DNA of 18,818 nt from Deinococcus marmoris (GTDB lineage Bacteria > Deinococcota > Deinococci > Deinococcales > Deinococcaceae), in contig NZ_MSTI01000106.1 of the NCBI RefSeq assembly GCF_001949125.1, positions 1 to 18,818 on the forward strand. The letters are read 5' to 3'. The position numbers and the translations under genes were made by a program. How positions within the stretch are numbered: the stretch's first letter is position 1; each line of letters starts with the position of its first letter. Of the stretch, positions 9,145 to 17,084 are shown one piece after another. The notes under the pieces are model-generated. The model searched no databases. It was given only the letters and a program-made list of their open reading frames with translations, and was not told where the DNA came from.

Positions 9145-9162
9145 TTACTTACCGGTAGGTAA
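9145..9162 (-). promoter_or_regulatory. Palindromic operator, TetR-like
   Basis: TTACTTACCGGTAGGTAA is an 18-bp palindrome with one mismatched pair. It lies 12 bases downstream of the -10 box, just after the likely transcription start, where a bound repressor would block RNA polymerase. Its form (two YTTAC-type arms around ACCGGT) resembles TetR-family operators. No TetR gene is in the window. Confidence 0.6.
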
Positions 9163-9173
9163 GCTTGAGAGCT

Positions 9174-9202
9174 AGCCTATCTGCTTTCAGTAATGCCGTC
9201 AA
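9174..9202 (-). promoter_or_regulatory. Sigma-70-type promoter of the four-helix protein gene
   Basis: On the - strand TTGACG (9197-9202), a 17-bp spacer and TAGGCT (9174-9179) make a good vegetative promoter. It is the only one in the window where I see both boxes at ideal spacing. Confidence 0.65.
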
Positions 9203-9226
9203 GTGACCTCCACCCCGACTGAACAC

Positions 9227-10072
9227 TTAATCCAGCCGATTCAGACAGCTCCGCGCGAAGGCGGCTGCCTCAGCCAGGCGTTGCGGGCAGCCCTGCTCGG
9301 CGGCGCGGCCCGCGCGGTGAAAGGCCAGCAACAGGCCGAACAGCGCTGCATTCCGGTCACAAGACTCAGCAGCGGCTCCAGCCACAAGTTCCGCCGCGTT
9401 CCAGCCGTGGAAATAAGCCACGCTGGCAACGTCCCAGGCGGGCGGACCGATGGCCGCATCCCCAAAGTCCAGCAGCGCCCGCAGTCGTCCATCCTGCCAG
9501 CGAAACTGCCCGGCGTGCAGATCGGTGTGACACAGCGCAGAAGGGGGTTCGGCCACCTGCCACAGCTCCGGCTCCAGCGCGGCCAGTGGGAGGGTGAGGT
9601 CCGGCGCGTGGTGGATGAGCGGCTGGGCGGACAGCCTGCCCCCATTGAGCGGCCACGCTTTCAGGCGGGTGCGGAGGCCATCTGCCGGAGTGGAAGCGAC
9701 GCCCTGCAAATTTCCACCCCGGTCCTCCAGCACTCCGAATCCAGCGTGAGGCAGGGCATGCAGCACGCCCAGCGCCTGCCCCAGATCGGCCCAGCCCTCG
9801 CGTGACGGTCCCGCATCGTCTCCAGCCACGAAACTTTCCAGACTGAAGGCCCGCCCAGAGGGCAACCAGCCGACTTCCAGCACTTCGGGCACAGACACGC
9901 CAGCGGCAGACAGCGCCCGCATGACACTCGTCTGCGAAGAGAGCCGCGCCTCTGGACCGTGCGCCAGCCGCAGCACCCGCTCGCCATCCGTGTAAACCTC
10001 GCAGGTTGCCCCAATCGACAGAAAACGCGCCGTGGGACCGAGGATGCGCCGCGCCTCAGCTTCCAGATGCAT
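9227..10072 (-). CDS. Aminoglycoside-phosphotransferase-like kinase (APH family)
   Basis: The 281-residue protein has the APH/choline-kinase fold: an N-lobe with GATCEVYTDGERVLRLAHG, the catalytic loop HTDLHAGQF at residues 182-190 and LLDFGDAAIGPPAWDVA at 201-216, whose DFG-like Asp binds metal. The loop normally reads HxDxxxxN; here Gln189 takes the place of the metal-binding Asn. The substrate is unknown; such proteins phosphorylate small molecules and are not necessarily resistance enzymes. I chose the ATG at 10072, which overlaps the end of the uridine-kinase-like gene by 17 bases; the ATG at 10093 would add seven residues. The overlap suggests translational coupling in the telA operon. 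Confidence 0.85.
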   Translation of the reverse strand: MHLEAEARRILGPTARFLSIGATCEVYTDGERVLRLAHGPEARLSSQTSVMRALSAAGVSVPEVLEVGWLPSGRAFSLESFVAGDDAGPSREGWADLGQALGVLHALPHAGFGVLEDRGGNLQGVASTPADGLRTRLKAWPLNGGRLSAQPLIHHAPDLTLPLAALEPELWQVAEPPSALCHTDLHAGQFRWQDGRLRALLDFGDAAIGPPAWDVASVAYFHGWNAAELVAGAAAESCDRNAALFGLLLAFHRAGRAAEQGCPQRLAEAAAFARSCLNRLD

Positions 10073-10709
10073 CGGAGACGATGAATGGGGCATTGAGGTC
10101 ACTGTTGTCCACCACCACGCCTGCCCAGTTTTCCGGCTGGGCCTCCCGAAAATACAGTCGGTTGCCCCCGATATACCGACGGTTGCTCTCAGCCTCCGAA
10201 TCGGGAGAGCCGAAGCCAGAGCCGCGCGCCGCGCCGCGTGGAACGGACACGGCAAAATCGACGCGCAGAAAAACAGAGTCGTCCCACACGCCGCGCAACT
10301 CCGAGCGGTGCAGGAACAGACCGTCCACGATCAGGATGCTGCCGGGCCGGGCGGTCAATTCTGTTTGAGAAACGGGTTGATCCGCGTCCACGTCAAAAAT
10401 TGCCGTCTGGTAACGCATTGAGCCGTCCGGCCCCAGCGGGTTCAGCAGTGCCCGCCTCAGCCCCGCGTAGTCGTAGGAGTCGCGGTAAAAACCTTCGGGC
10501 GAGTCCCGACCCAGGCGATAGCGCACGGCACGGGGACTGTGGAAGCCGTCCACGCTGGTGCGGATGACCTCGCGGCCCAGGCTTCTGAGACTGGCAGCTA
10601 GTTCGTCGGCAAACGTCGTCTTGCCTGCGCCGTCTACCCCATCCACGGCAACGCGCAGGACGGGACGGGCAGGCTGGGCATCGAGCCTCGCGGCCAACGT
10701 TCCCAGCAC
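10056..10709 (-). CDS. Uridine-kinase-like P-loop protein
   Basis: The 217-residue protein belongs to the uridine kinase/phosphoribulokinase-type P-loop kinases. Walker A is GVDGAGKTT (residues 24-32), followed by an SVDGFHSPR segment (52-60) as in uridine kinases, the Walker B-like SILIVDGLFLHR (124-135), and a DNSDL turn near the C-terminus that often contacts the nucleotide base. It probably phosphorylates a nucleoside or a related hydroxyl compound; the substrate is not certain. The start is GTG at 10707-10709, 14 bases after the telA stop. Its 3' end overlaps the APH-like gene. Two kinases following telA is not an arrangement I recognise. Confidence 0.85.
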   Translation of the reverse strand: MLGTLAARLDAQPARPVLRVAVDGVDGAGKTTFADELAASLRSLGREVIRTSVDGFHSPRAVRYRLGRDSPEGFYRDSYDYAGLRRALLNPLGPDGSMRYQTAIFDVDADQPVSQTELTARPGSILIVDGLFLHRSELRGVWDDSVFLRVDFAVSVPRGAARGSGFGSPDSEAESNRRYIGGNRLYFREAQPENWAGVVVDNSDLNAPFIVSDASGS

Positions 10710-10723
10710 CGTCTGACGGGCGT

Positions 10724-11944
10724 TCAGAGCTTCAGTTCACCGTCTCTGGACACGTTCAGGTCCTGGGCCACCTCGCGGGCCGCCCCCTGGCGTTCGCGGT
10801 CCAGGTAGGTCTGGGCCTGGGCCACCTCCTTGTCCAGCACCTGCATGGTCTCGCTGAAACGCTCCAGCGCCTGCTGACGGTAGGCGCTGATGGCGTCCAG
10901 CGCGCCATACACGTCGCGGAAGGCCCCCTGGATGATCTGCGGGTCCACCGTGGCGCTGCCCGCCTGCCGCTGAATCTCGGTGGACTGCTGCTTCAGGAGG
11001 CTGGCCGTGGAGCCGATCATCTTGCCCGTGGTGTCGTTGATGGCCGTGATCTGCCCCAGTACTGCGCCCTGCGTCCCCAGCGCCTGCGAGACCATCAGCG
11101 CAGTTTTGAGGGCGCTGACGGTGGTGGTAGTGGCCCGGTCCACACCCTTGATCAGCTCCAGATTGTTGCGCCGCACCAGATCGAGGGCGAGGTAGCCCTG
11201 AATGCTGACCGCCAACTGGGTCAGCAAATCGGTGACGCGCTGACGGACGGCGAACAGCAGTTCCTCGCTGACCATGCGGGCCTTCTCAGGGTCCGTCGTC
11301 GCCAGTTCGGACAGCCGCTCGGTCAGGGCCGTGTCCACCGCCTTGCCGACGTGGGCGTACTGCCGCAGCTTCTGCATGGTCTCCCACAGGTGCAGCTTCT
11401 CGGTCTCGATGGTGGCGTTGTCGCGCCGCAGCTCATCCTGACCCCGGTACAGAGATTCCAGAATGCCGTTCAGGTGCGACTGGGCACTCTGATACTTGTC
11501 CATCGCGTTCTGCACCTTCTTGGCCCCTGGCAGGATGCCGAACAGGCGGCGCGGCGTGGGGGCGCGGCTGGGGTCCAGATCCTCCACGGTGCGGCGCAGC
11601 TCGGTCAGGCCGTTGAGGATGTCGCTGCCCTCGGCCAGTGCGCCGCTGCGGGTGGCGCGCAGGGGGCGGTCCAGCATGCGGTTGCTGGTCTGCGCCGCCG
11701 CGCGCTGTTCAGGCAGGCCCAGATCATGCACAGCGTCCAGCTTGCGCTTGAACTCCGGGCTGTGCGCCCCGGAATTCAGCACGTCCAGAGCAAAGGCGCG
11801 GGCCATGCCGTCCAAGCGGGTGCGGTCCTCGTTGGACAGCGGCACCATTTCGGGCGCGTCCACCGGGGCCACGTTCTTGACGGCCTCCGGCGCGCTCAGG
11901 GAAGTTTCGGGTGGAATCAGCGGGCCGGGTTTGCCATCGGTCAT
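10724..11944 (-). CDS. telA: TelA-family (toxic anion resistance) protein
   Basis: The 406-residue protein matches PF05816, named for tellurite resistance (TelA/KlaA) though its molecular function is not settled. The hallmark region runs from about residue 135 to 390: FGILPGAKKVQNAMDKYQSA, a long helical stretch with AHVGKAVDTALTERL, then LVRRNNLELIKGVDRATTTTVSALKTA (257-282) and coiled-coil-like helices to the end. The N-terminal 40 residues are Pro/Ala-rich and probably disordered. It is likely cytoplasmic and oligomeric. The frame opens at 12130, but the ATG at 11942-11944 is the sensible start: it has TAATAG five bases upstream and avoids overlap with the divergent gene at 12063. It heads a probable operon with two kinases. 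Confidence 0.92.
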   Translation of the reverse strand: MTDGKPGPLIPPETSLSAPEAVKNVAPVDAPEMVPLSNEDRTRLDGMARAFALDVLNSGAHSPEFKRKLDAVHDLGLPEQRAAAQTSNRMLDRPLRATRSGALAEGSDILNGLTELRRTVEDLDPSRAPTPRRLFGILPGAKKVQNAMDKYQSAQSHLNGILESLYRGQDELRRDNATIETEKLHLWETMQKLRQYAHVGKAVDTALTERLSELATTDPEKARMVSEELLFAVRQRVTDLLTQLAVSIQGYLALDLVRRNNLELIKGVDRATTTTVSALKTALMVSQALGTQGAVLGQITAINDTTGKMIGSTASLLKQQSTEIQRQAGSATVDPQIIQGAFRDVYGALDAISAYRQQALERFSETMQVLDKEVAQAQTYLDRERQGAAREVAQDLNVSRDGELKL

Positions 11945-12050
11945 GCTCTCTATTACGCACCAAAACGGTGAGGGGTTGCATCCGGCAAAAGGCGTAAGGG
12001 GTTGAGGAAAGCCCATTTCAATTCCTTCGCCAGAAAACAGTTTACCGGTG

Positions 12051-12056
12051 TAACAT
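12051..12056 (+). promoter_or_regulatory. -10 box for the leaderless YdcZ-like operon, with overlapping dyad
   Basis: TAACAT ends six bases before the ATG at 12063. TTAC, four bases, GTAA (12042-12053) overlaps it and could be an operator for the MarR protein of the same operon, though the dyad is short. Confidence 0.45.
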
Positions 12057-12062
12057 CTGAGC

Positions 12063-12524
12063 ATGATTTCCGAATCCAGACGCGCCCCCTTCCTTCTCCT
12101 GGCGGTGGCTGCCGGAACCCTGTTGCCCATGCAGTTCGCCGTGAACAGTGCGCTGGCGGGCGAACTGCACTCGGTGACGCTGACGGCGGGCCTCTCTTAT
12201 CTGGTGGGCGCAGTGGCGCTGGGCATCGTGCTGGCGCTGCTGCGGGTGCGTCCTAACTGGACGGCGGCAGCGACTGCTCCGCGCTGGGTGTGGCTGGGCG
12301 GCGTGGTGGGCAGCGCCTACGTGGTGGGCAGCGTGGTCCTGACCCGGCTGCTGGGCGCGGCCCTGGCCACCACGTTCGTGATTGCCGCGCAGGTGCTGAC
12401 CGCGCTGGCGCTGGATCATTTTGGCGCGCTGGGGCTGCCACGCAGACGGATGAACCGCACGCGCACGCTGGCCGTGCTGCTGGTGCTGGCAGCGCTGGCG
12501 CTGCGACTGTGGGGGCTAAGATGA
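12063..12524 (+). CDS. YdcZ-type small DMT transporter subunit, first of a pair
   Basis: The 153-residue protein has about five hydrophobic helices and the size of the DMT_YdcZ family (PF04657, formerly DUF606), five-helix membrane proteins often encoded as two adjacent genes that would together form one ten-helix transporter. Typical features are the N-terminal PFLLLAVAAGTLLPMQFAVNSALA and WVWLGGVVGSAYVVGSVVLTRLLGAALATTFVIAAQVLTALALDHFG. The substrate is unknown. The start at 12063 is supported by the -10 box six bases upstream. Its stop overlaps the next start as ATGA (12521-12524), so the two are translationally coupled. Confidence 0.88.
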   Translation: MISESRRAPFLLLAVAAGTLLPMQFAVNSALAGELHSVTLTAGLSYLVGAVALGIVLALLRVRPNWTAAATAPRWVWLGGVVGSAYVVGSVVLTRLLGAALATTFVIAAQVLTALALDHFGALGLPRRRMNRTRTLAVLLVLAALALRLWGLR

Positions 12525-12973
12525 GTCTGGTGGCGCTGCTGGCAACCATCGGCGCGGGCATCGGCCTGTCGGCGGGGCTGGCCTTTAACCTGCGGCTGGC
12601 AGCGGTCCTGGGTTCGCCGCTGATCGCCACGTTTGTTACGTTCTGGGTGGGTGCGGCGCTGCTGATCTCGCTGTGGGCGCTGGGAGTGGACGGCGCACGG
12701 CCTGACACCTGGCCCGCACTGTGGACCCTGATGGGCGGCCTGCTGGGCGTCACCTACGTCACCCTGAGCCTGATCACGGGCGCGCGGCTGGGGGCCGGGG
12801 CCAGCACGGTGGCGGTCACACTGGGACAGGTTGTGGGGGCGGCCATCATCACGGGCCTGGGCTGGCTGGGACAGAGTGCTCAGCCACCCACCCTGGCCGG
12901 AATTCTGAGCGCGGCACTGCTGCTGGGCGCGGTGGGCCTGCTGGCTGCTGACCGGGGACGGAAGCAGGCATGA
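12521..12973 (+). CDS. YdcZ-type small DMT transporter subunit, second of a pair
   Basis: The 150-residue protein repeats the layout of its partner: an N-terminal helix with a small-residue-rich LLATIGAGIGLSAGLAFN, then SPLIATFVTFWVGAALL, WTLMGGLLGVTYVTLSLITGARLGAG, a TLGQVVGAAIITGLGWLG helix and a last hydrophobic helix. GAGASTVAVTLGQVVGA parallels ATTFVIAAQVLTALALDHFG in the first protein. The reading frame is open from 12290, but the ATG at 12521 overlaps the upstream stop (ATGA) and gives the correct N-terminus. Its own stop overlaps the marR-like start in the same way (12970-12973), so all three genes form a tight operon. Confidence 0.88.
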   Translation: MSLVALLATIGAGIGLSAGLAFNLRLAAVLGSPLIATFVTFWVGAALLISLWALGVDGARPDTWPALWTLMGGLLGVTYVTLSLITGARLGAGASTVAVTLGQVVGAAIITGLGWLGQSAQPPTLAGILSAALLLGAVGLLAADRGRKQA

Positions 12974-13458
12974 AAGACACTCCTACCGCCGAGCTTTTGA
13001 CCCGTATCGAACGCGACTGGCATGCGGCGCGGCCCGATCTGGACCCGCAGCCGATGCTGACGGTGATTGCGGTGCAGCGCACCTCTGGACTGCTTCAGAC
13101 CGAGTTGGAGGCATTTTTTGCCCAGCACAGCCTCACTCCGTCTGCCTTTGATGTGCTGGCCACGCTGCGCCGCTCCGCCCCCCCAGAAGGCTTGACGCTG
13201 GGAGAACTGGCCGCACTGATGGCGATCACGCCGCCCGCCGTGACGAAGCGGGTGGACGTTTTGACGGAGCGGGAACTCGTGGAACGGCTGCCACACCCCT
13301 CAGACCGCCGCGCCATTCGCGCCCGCCTGACCGCGACGGGATTTGAGCTGGTGGACGGTCTCCTGACCGCTCATCTTGAAAACGAGGAACGGCTGCTGGC
13401 AGACCTGAGCGGCGACGAGAGGCGGACCCTCAGAACGTTGCTGGGGCGGATTCGCTGA
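12970..13458 (+). CDS. MarR-family transcriptional regulator
   Basis: The 162-residue protein has the MarR winged helix: a dimerisation helix, LTPSAFDVLATLRRSAPPEGLTLGELAALMAITPPAVTKRVDVLTERELVERL (helix-turn-helix) and the wing HPSDRRAIRARLTATG, whose DRR turn is diagnostic. MarR proteins usually repress a neighbouring transporter and respond to a small ligand. It is the last gene of the YdcZ operon (ATGA overlap at 12970-12973), so it most likely controls that operon, perhaps through the dyad at 12042-12053. The convergent dehydrogenase gene ends three bases after its stop; I see no terminator between them. Confidence 0.95.
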   Translation: MKDTPTAELLTRIERDWHAARPDLDPQPMLTVIAVQRTSGLLQTELEAFFAQHSLTPSAFDVLATLRRSAPPEGLTLGELAALMAITPPAVTKRVDVLTERELVERLPHPSDRRAIRARLTATGFELVDGLLTAHLENEERLLADLSGDERRTLRTLLGRIR

Positions 13459-13461
13459 GTA

Positions 13462-14607
13462 TCACTTCCCCACGTACTGGATGCGCCAGACCCTACCCGC
13501 ACCGTCGTCGCTGAGAAGCAGCGCACCATCAGCAGCCACCACCGGGTCAACGGGGCGTCCACTGGCCTTGTCGTTCTTGAGGAAGCCCGTCAGAAAATCG
13601 GCCACTTTTCCCGTTTTCGGATCGACGGTGATCAGCTTGTAGCCGCTCTTCTCACTGCGGTTCCAACTGCCGTGCAGGGCCACGAACATCTGCCCGGCGT
13701 AGGTCTGCGGAAAGGTCTTGCCGGTGTAAAAAGCCAGTCCCAGCGGCGCGGAGTGCGCGGTGGTCAGGGCGAAGGCGGGGGTGGCAGCCTTGCATACGGC
13801 GGCGCTCTTCTTGCCAAAGTCCGTGTCCCAGACCTGAGCTTCCCCGGCTTTGGTGGTGTAGCAATACGGCCAGCCGAACGAGTTGCCGCTGTTCACCTTG
13901 TAAAAGCCCTCCGGCGGGATGTTGTCACCCAGGCCATCGCGCCCGTTGTTGGTGGAGTACAACTGACCGTCAAACCACTCGATGCCCACCGCGTTTCGCA
14001 GGCCGCTGGCGTACTCCTTGCCGTTCTTGCCGTCCGCGTCGTAGACCCAGATGGCCGCGCGCCTTGCGTCGCTTTCCTCGCAGACGTTGCAGGAGCTTCC
14101 GGCAGACACGTACATCCTGTCGTCCGGTCCAAAGACCACCGTGCGCGTGGAGTGGCCGCCGTCACTGGGCAGATCAACCAGCTTTTCAGCCGAGCCGCCC
14201 GCTTTCATCTCCCCCGCCTTGTACGGAAAACGCACCACGCTGTTGGTGTTGGCGACATACAGGTAGCCGCCGTGGATGGCGAGGCCATGCGGCTGATTCA
14301 GGCCACTGGCAAAAACTTCCTTGCTGTCTGCCTGACCGTTTTGATCCCGGTCCGGCAGCACGTAGACCTTGCCCGCCGAGGTGTCGCTGAGCAGCACGTC
14401 GCCATTGGCTGCAACGACCATGAAACGCGGTTTCTGAAAGCCGTCGGCATAGGGCGTGACCTTGAATCCAGCGGGAACGCTCAGGCCGGAGGTTTCCAGC
14501 GGGGGTTGCGCGGCCTTGTCACCCGTCTGCGTGTTGTTCTGGGCATTGGTCTGGGCGCAGCCCACACAGGCCAGGGCAAGAGTACCGATGAGCAGGAATT
14601 TATTCAT
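13462..14607 (-). CDS. Sugar/sorbosone dehydrogenase-like beta-propeller lipoprotein
   Basis: The 381-residue protein resembles the PQQ-type glucose/L-sorbosone dehydrogenase family. The N-terminus is a lipoprotein-like signal (MNKFLLIGTLALACVGCAQ), followed by a Gln/Asn/Thr-rich linker. The propeller shows FMVVAANGDVLLSDTSAGKVYVL, LNQPHGLAIHGGYLYVANTN, DGGHSTRTVVFGPDDRMYVSAGSSCNVCEE, a YASGLRNAVGIEWFDGQLY strand and NIPPEGFYKVNSGNSFGWPYCY. The SSCNVC and GLRNAVG segments are typical of the sorbosone-dehydrogenase branch. It probably acts outside the cytoplasmic membrane on a sugar or aldehyde; the cofactor is not proven. The ATG at 14605-14607 has GGAG close upstream. It is convergent with marR and sits downstream of a terminator on its own strand. 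Confidence 0.88.
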   Translation of the reverse strand: MNKFLLIGTLALACVGCAQTNAQNNTQTGDKAAQPPLETSGLSVPAGFKVTPYADGFQKPRFMVVAANGDVLLSDTSAGKVYVLPDRDQNGQADSKEVFASGLNQPHGLAIHGGYLYVANTNSVVRFPYKAGEMKAGGSAEKLVDLPSDGGHSTRTVVFGPDDRMYVSAGSSCNVCEESDARRAAIWVYDADGKNGKEYASGLRNAVGIEWFDGQLYSTNNGRDGLGDNIPPEGFYKVNSGNSFGWPYCYTTKAGEAQVWDTDFGKKSAAVCKAATPAFALTTAHSAPLGLAFYTGKTFPQTYAGQMFVALHGSWNRSEKSGYKLITVDPKTGKVADFLTGFLKNDKASGRPVDPVVAADGALLLSDDGAGRVWRIQYVGK

Positions 14608-14675
14608 GTCTCCAGTTCAACATCCGGCCATGAGGGCAGTGGAGAAAACAGCTAAAGCACCCGCCCCAAACCACG

Positions 14676-14703
14676 AAAAGGCCCTCTCCGTGGGGAAAGG
14701 GCC
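14676..14703 (-). terminator. Rho-independent terminator on the - strand
   Basis: On the - strand GGCCCTTTCC (14703-14694) pairs with GGAGAGGGCC (14689-14680), one mismatch, four-base loop, followed by TTTT (14679-14676). It separates the YiaA/B-like gene upstream from the dehydrogenase gene downstream. Confidence 0.75.
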
Positions 14704-14720
14704 AGATGGGATGTACGCCT

Positions 14721-14858
14721 CATACGGACTCCGATTAGAGGGTGTTGAAAACACCCGTAATCCGAGCGGAGCGAGAAGGAGAAGAACGGATGCCGGACGT
14801 GGAGTGTAGGAATCGGCGCTGTTCCGATTCCTGCACGAAACAAACGGAATCCGTATCA
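14721..14858. mobile_element. MITE-like small element with terminal inverted repeats
   Basis: The ends match as inverted repeats: CATACGGACTCCGATT at 14721 and, read inward on the other strand from 14857, GATACGGATTCCGTTT (12 of 16 identical). Inside are two hairpins: GGGTGTT/AACACCC with a three-base loop (14740-14756), extended by GATTA/TAATC, and a perfect 9-bp stem AGGAATCGG/CCGATTCCT (14808-14832). It codes for no protein I would trust. It is about 138 bp, noncoding, and lies between a gene's stop codon and its terminator, as small nonautonomous elements often do. The right end supplies the TGA stop of the upstream YiaA/B-like gene. Confidence 0.7.
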
Positions 14859-15149
14859 GCTCTCGTACTTGCTCAGCACCTGCTCGGTGCGCGCGCTCTT
14901 GACGCGGTTGACCAGCCGTTCGTACTCGTGCCTGTCGCGCAGCGCCTTGCTGAGGGTCAGGGTGCTGGCGGTCAGGAACAGCGTGCCCATGTACAGGTAG
15001 CCCCTGATCCACCAGTCCACCGGCAGGTAGTAAATCCCAATGATCATCAGCGTCATGGCGATCCCGAAGGCCAGCCAGATAAAGCTCATCCATGCGGGGG
15101 AGTCTCCGAGCAGATCGGGGTTGGTGTAGGACGCGGCGTGCTGGGTCAT
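14856..15149 (-). CDS. YiaA/YiaB-type two-helix membrane protein
   Basis: The 97-residue protein has two membrane helices, SPAWMSFIWLAFGIAMTLMIIGIYYLP and WWIRGYLYMGTLFLTASTLTLSKALRDRHE, the arrangement and wording of the YiaAB family (PF05360), including the terminal KxLRDxHE. The function of the family is unknown. The frame is open to 15230, but the ATG at 15147-15149 is preceded by AGGAGG eight bases upstream, so I start there. The stop codon is contained in the right end of the MITE-like element, so the original C-terminus may have been slightly different. It follows aroA on the same strand with a 129-base gap. Confidence 0.85.
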   Translation of the reverse strand: MTQHAASYTNPDLLGDSPAWMSFIWLAFGIAMTLMIIGIYYLPVDWWIRGYLYMGTLFLTASTLTLSKALRDRHEYERLVNRVKSARTEQVLSKYES

Positions 15150-15226
15150 GGGCAAAACCTCCTGAAGCGTGTGGGCGAAGGAAGGTGCGAAATCTTGCCC
15201 AGAGTGTAAGAGGTGACAAACGTCCC

Positions 15227-15249
15227 GCACCCGGTTTTAAACGCGGTGC
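15227..15249. promoter_or_regulatory. Interrupted 23-bp dyad upstream of the YiaA/B-like gene
   Basis: GCACC (15227-15231) and GGTGC (15245-15249) flank GTTTTAAAC (15234-15242), itself a dyad, with two unpaired bases on each side. It could be an operator. It lacks a T-tract in either direction; the A6 at 15250-15255 is on the wrong side for a + strand terminator. Confidence 0.35.
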
Positions 15250-15278
15250 AAAAAAGATGGATTGACAGCGTGCTGGAG

Positions 15279-16619
<1,341 letters not shown>

Positions 16620-16625
16620 GCGGGC

Positions 16626-16631
16626 AGGCTA
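16626..16631 (-). promoter_or_regulatory. -10 box for leaderless aroA
   Basis: On the - strand TAGCCT is followed by six bases and the aroA ATG at 16619. No Shine-Dalgarno is present. Confidence 0.5.
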
Positions 16632-17026
16632 GCGCCGGAAGGCAACGCGGGCGGGGCGGCTGTCTGGAGGAAGGACCGCCCGCATGACGGCCAGCTCCCC
16701 ACAAAGGCAGAGACAGATGGGGAGGAACCGATGCCAGCCCTTCAAACTCTCTACAGCCCACAAAACCGTAACCAAAACAGCAACCGAAGGCCGTCGGGCG
16801 CGCAGCGGACGGGCCGCATTCAGCGTGACGGAGCAGGGCATCAGACCCGGATACAGCCGTCCACCTCCACCAGAAACGCCCATAAACTCGTGCCTAGCGC
16901 AGCGCTGCTCCCCCTGCCACTCTGCTTCGCAGCTTTACAAGTCCGGGGTAGGGGGCTGGGGGGCGGGGCTGTTCGTAAAAATGGCCTTGTCTACCCCTCA
17001 ACCCTCTATCCCCCAGGACTCTCCCC
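16632..17026 (+). other. Long intergenic region between aroA and the ilvA leader
   Basis: About 400 bases with no convincing gene. Open frames here (for example + 16684-17043 and - 16629-16883) have odd composition and no recognisable family, and their frames cross the leader peptide or promoter. The only structure I can support is the G-quadruplex motif at 16945-16968. A pyrimidine-rich tract with five runs of C fills 16994-17037. The distance suggests a separate promoter or regulatory region for ilvA. Confidence 0.5.
16945..16968 (+). other. G-quadruplex motif
   Basis: Four G-runs of 4, 5, 6 and 4 bases are separated by loops of TA, CT and C. Runs this long with loops of one or two bases are the most stable class of predicted parallel quadruplex. 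It lies on the nontemplate strand for ilvA, about 60 bases before the leader promoter's -10 box. Confidence 0.85.
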
Positions 17027-17032
17027 TATCCT
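17027..17032 (+). promoter_or_regulatory. -10 box for the ilvA leader transcript
   Basis: TATCCT ends seven bases before the ATG of the leader peptide at 17040. The leader would thus be translated from the 5' end of the transcript. Confidence 0.5.
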
Positions 17033-17039
17033 CACCCTT

Positions 17040-17084
17040 ATGAACGCGGCGCGAATTATTGGCAGGTCAGGGGAAGGCACCTGA
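17040..17084 (+). CDS. Predicted ilvA leader peptide with tandem Ile codons
   Basis: A 14-codon frame MNAARIIGRSGEGT ends at TGA (17082-17084). Codons 6 and 7 are both ATT (Ile), the end product of the pathway that ilvA begins. It is followed by a hairpin, a terminator and ilvA, the standard order for amino-acid attenuation. The ATG sits seven bases after a -10 box, so it is likely leaderless. It is too short for family evidence; the call rests on position, the Ile pair and the RNA folds. Confidence 0.65.
   Translation: MNAARIIGRSGEGT

Noticed and set aside
11945..12130. Longer telA start at 12130
   Set aside because: The extra 62 residues have atypical composition, would overlap the divergent YdcZ operon promoter and start, and the ATG at 11944 gives the normal family length.
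14617..15219. Open frames across the MITE-like element (- 14617-15219, - 14652-14843, + 14742-15209)
   Set aside because: They run through inverted repeats and a terminator, or lie antisense to the YiaA/B-like gene, and match no family.
15227..15255. Terminator after aroA
   Set aside because: The dyad is followed by A6 on the + strand and by a G-rich sequence on the - strand; no T-tract follows in either direction.
16684..17043. 119-codon + frame and an overlapping - frame (16629-16883) upstream of ilvA
   Set aside because: Composition is unlike a real protein, no start signal is seen, and the + frame runs over the ilvA leader promoter and includes the G-quadruplex tract.
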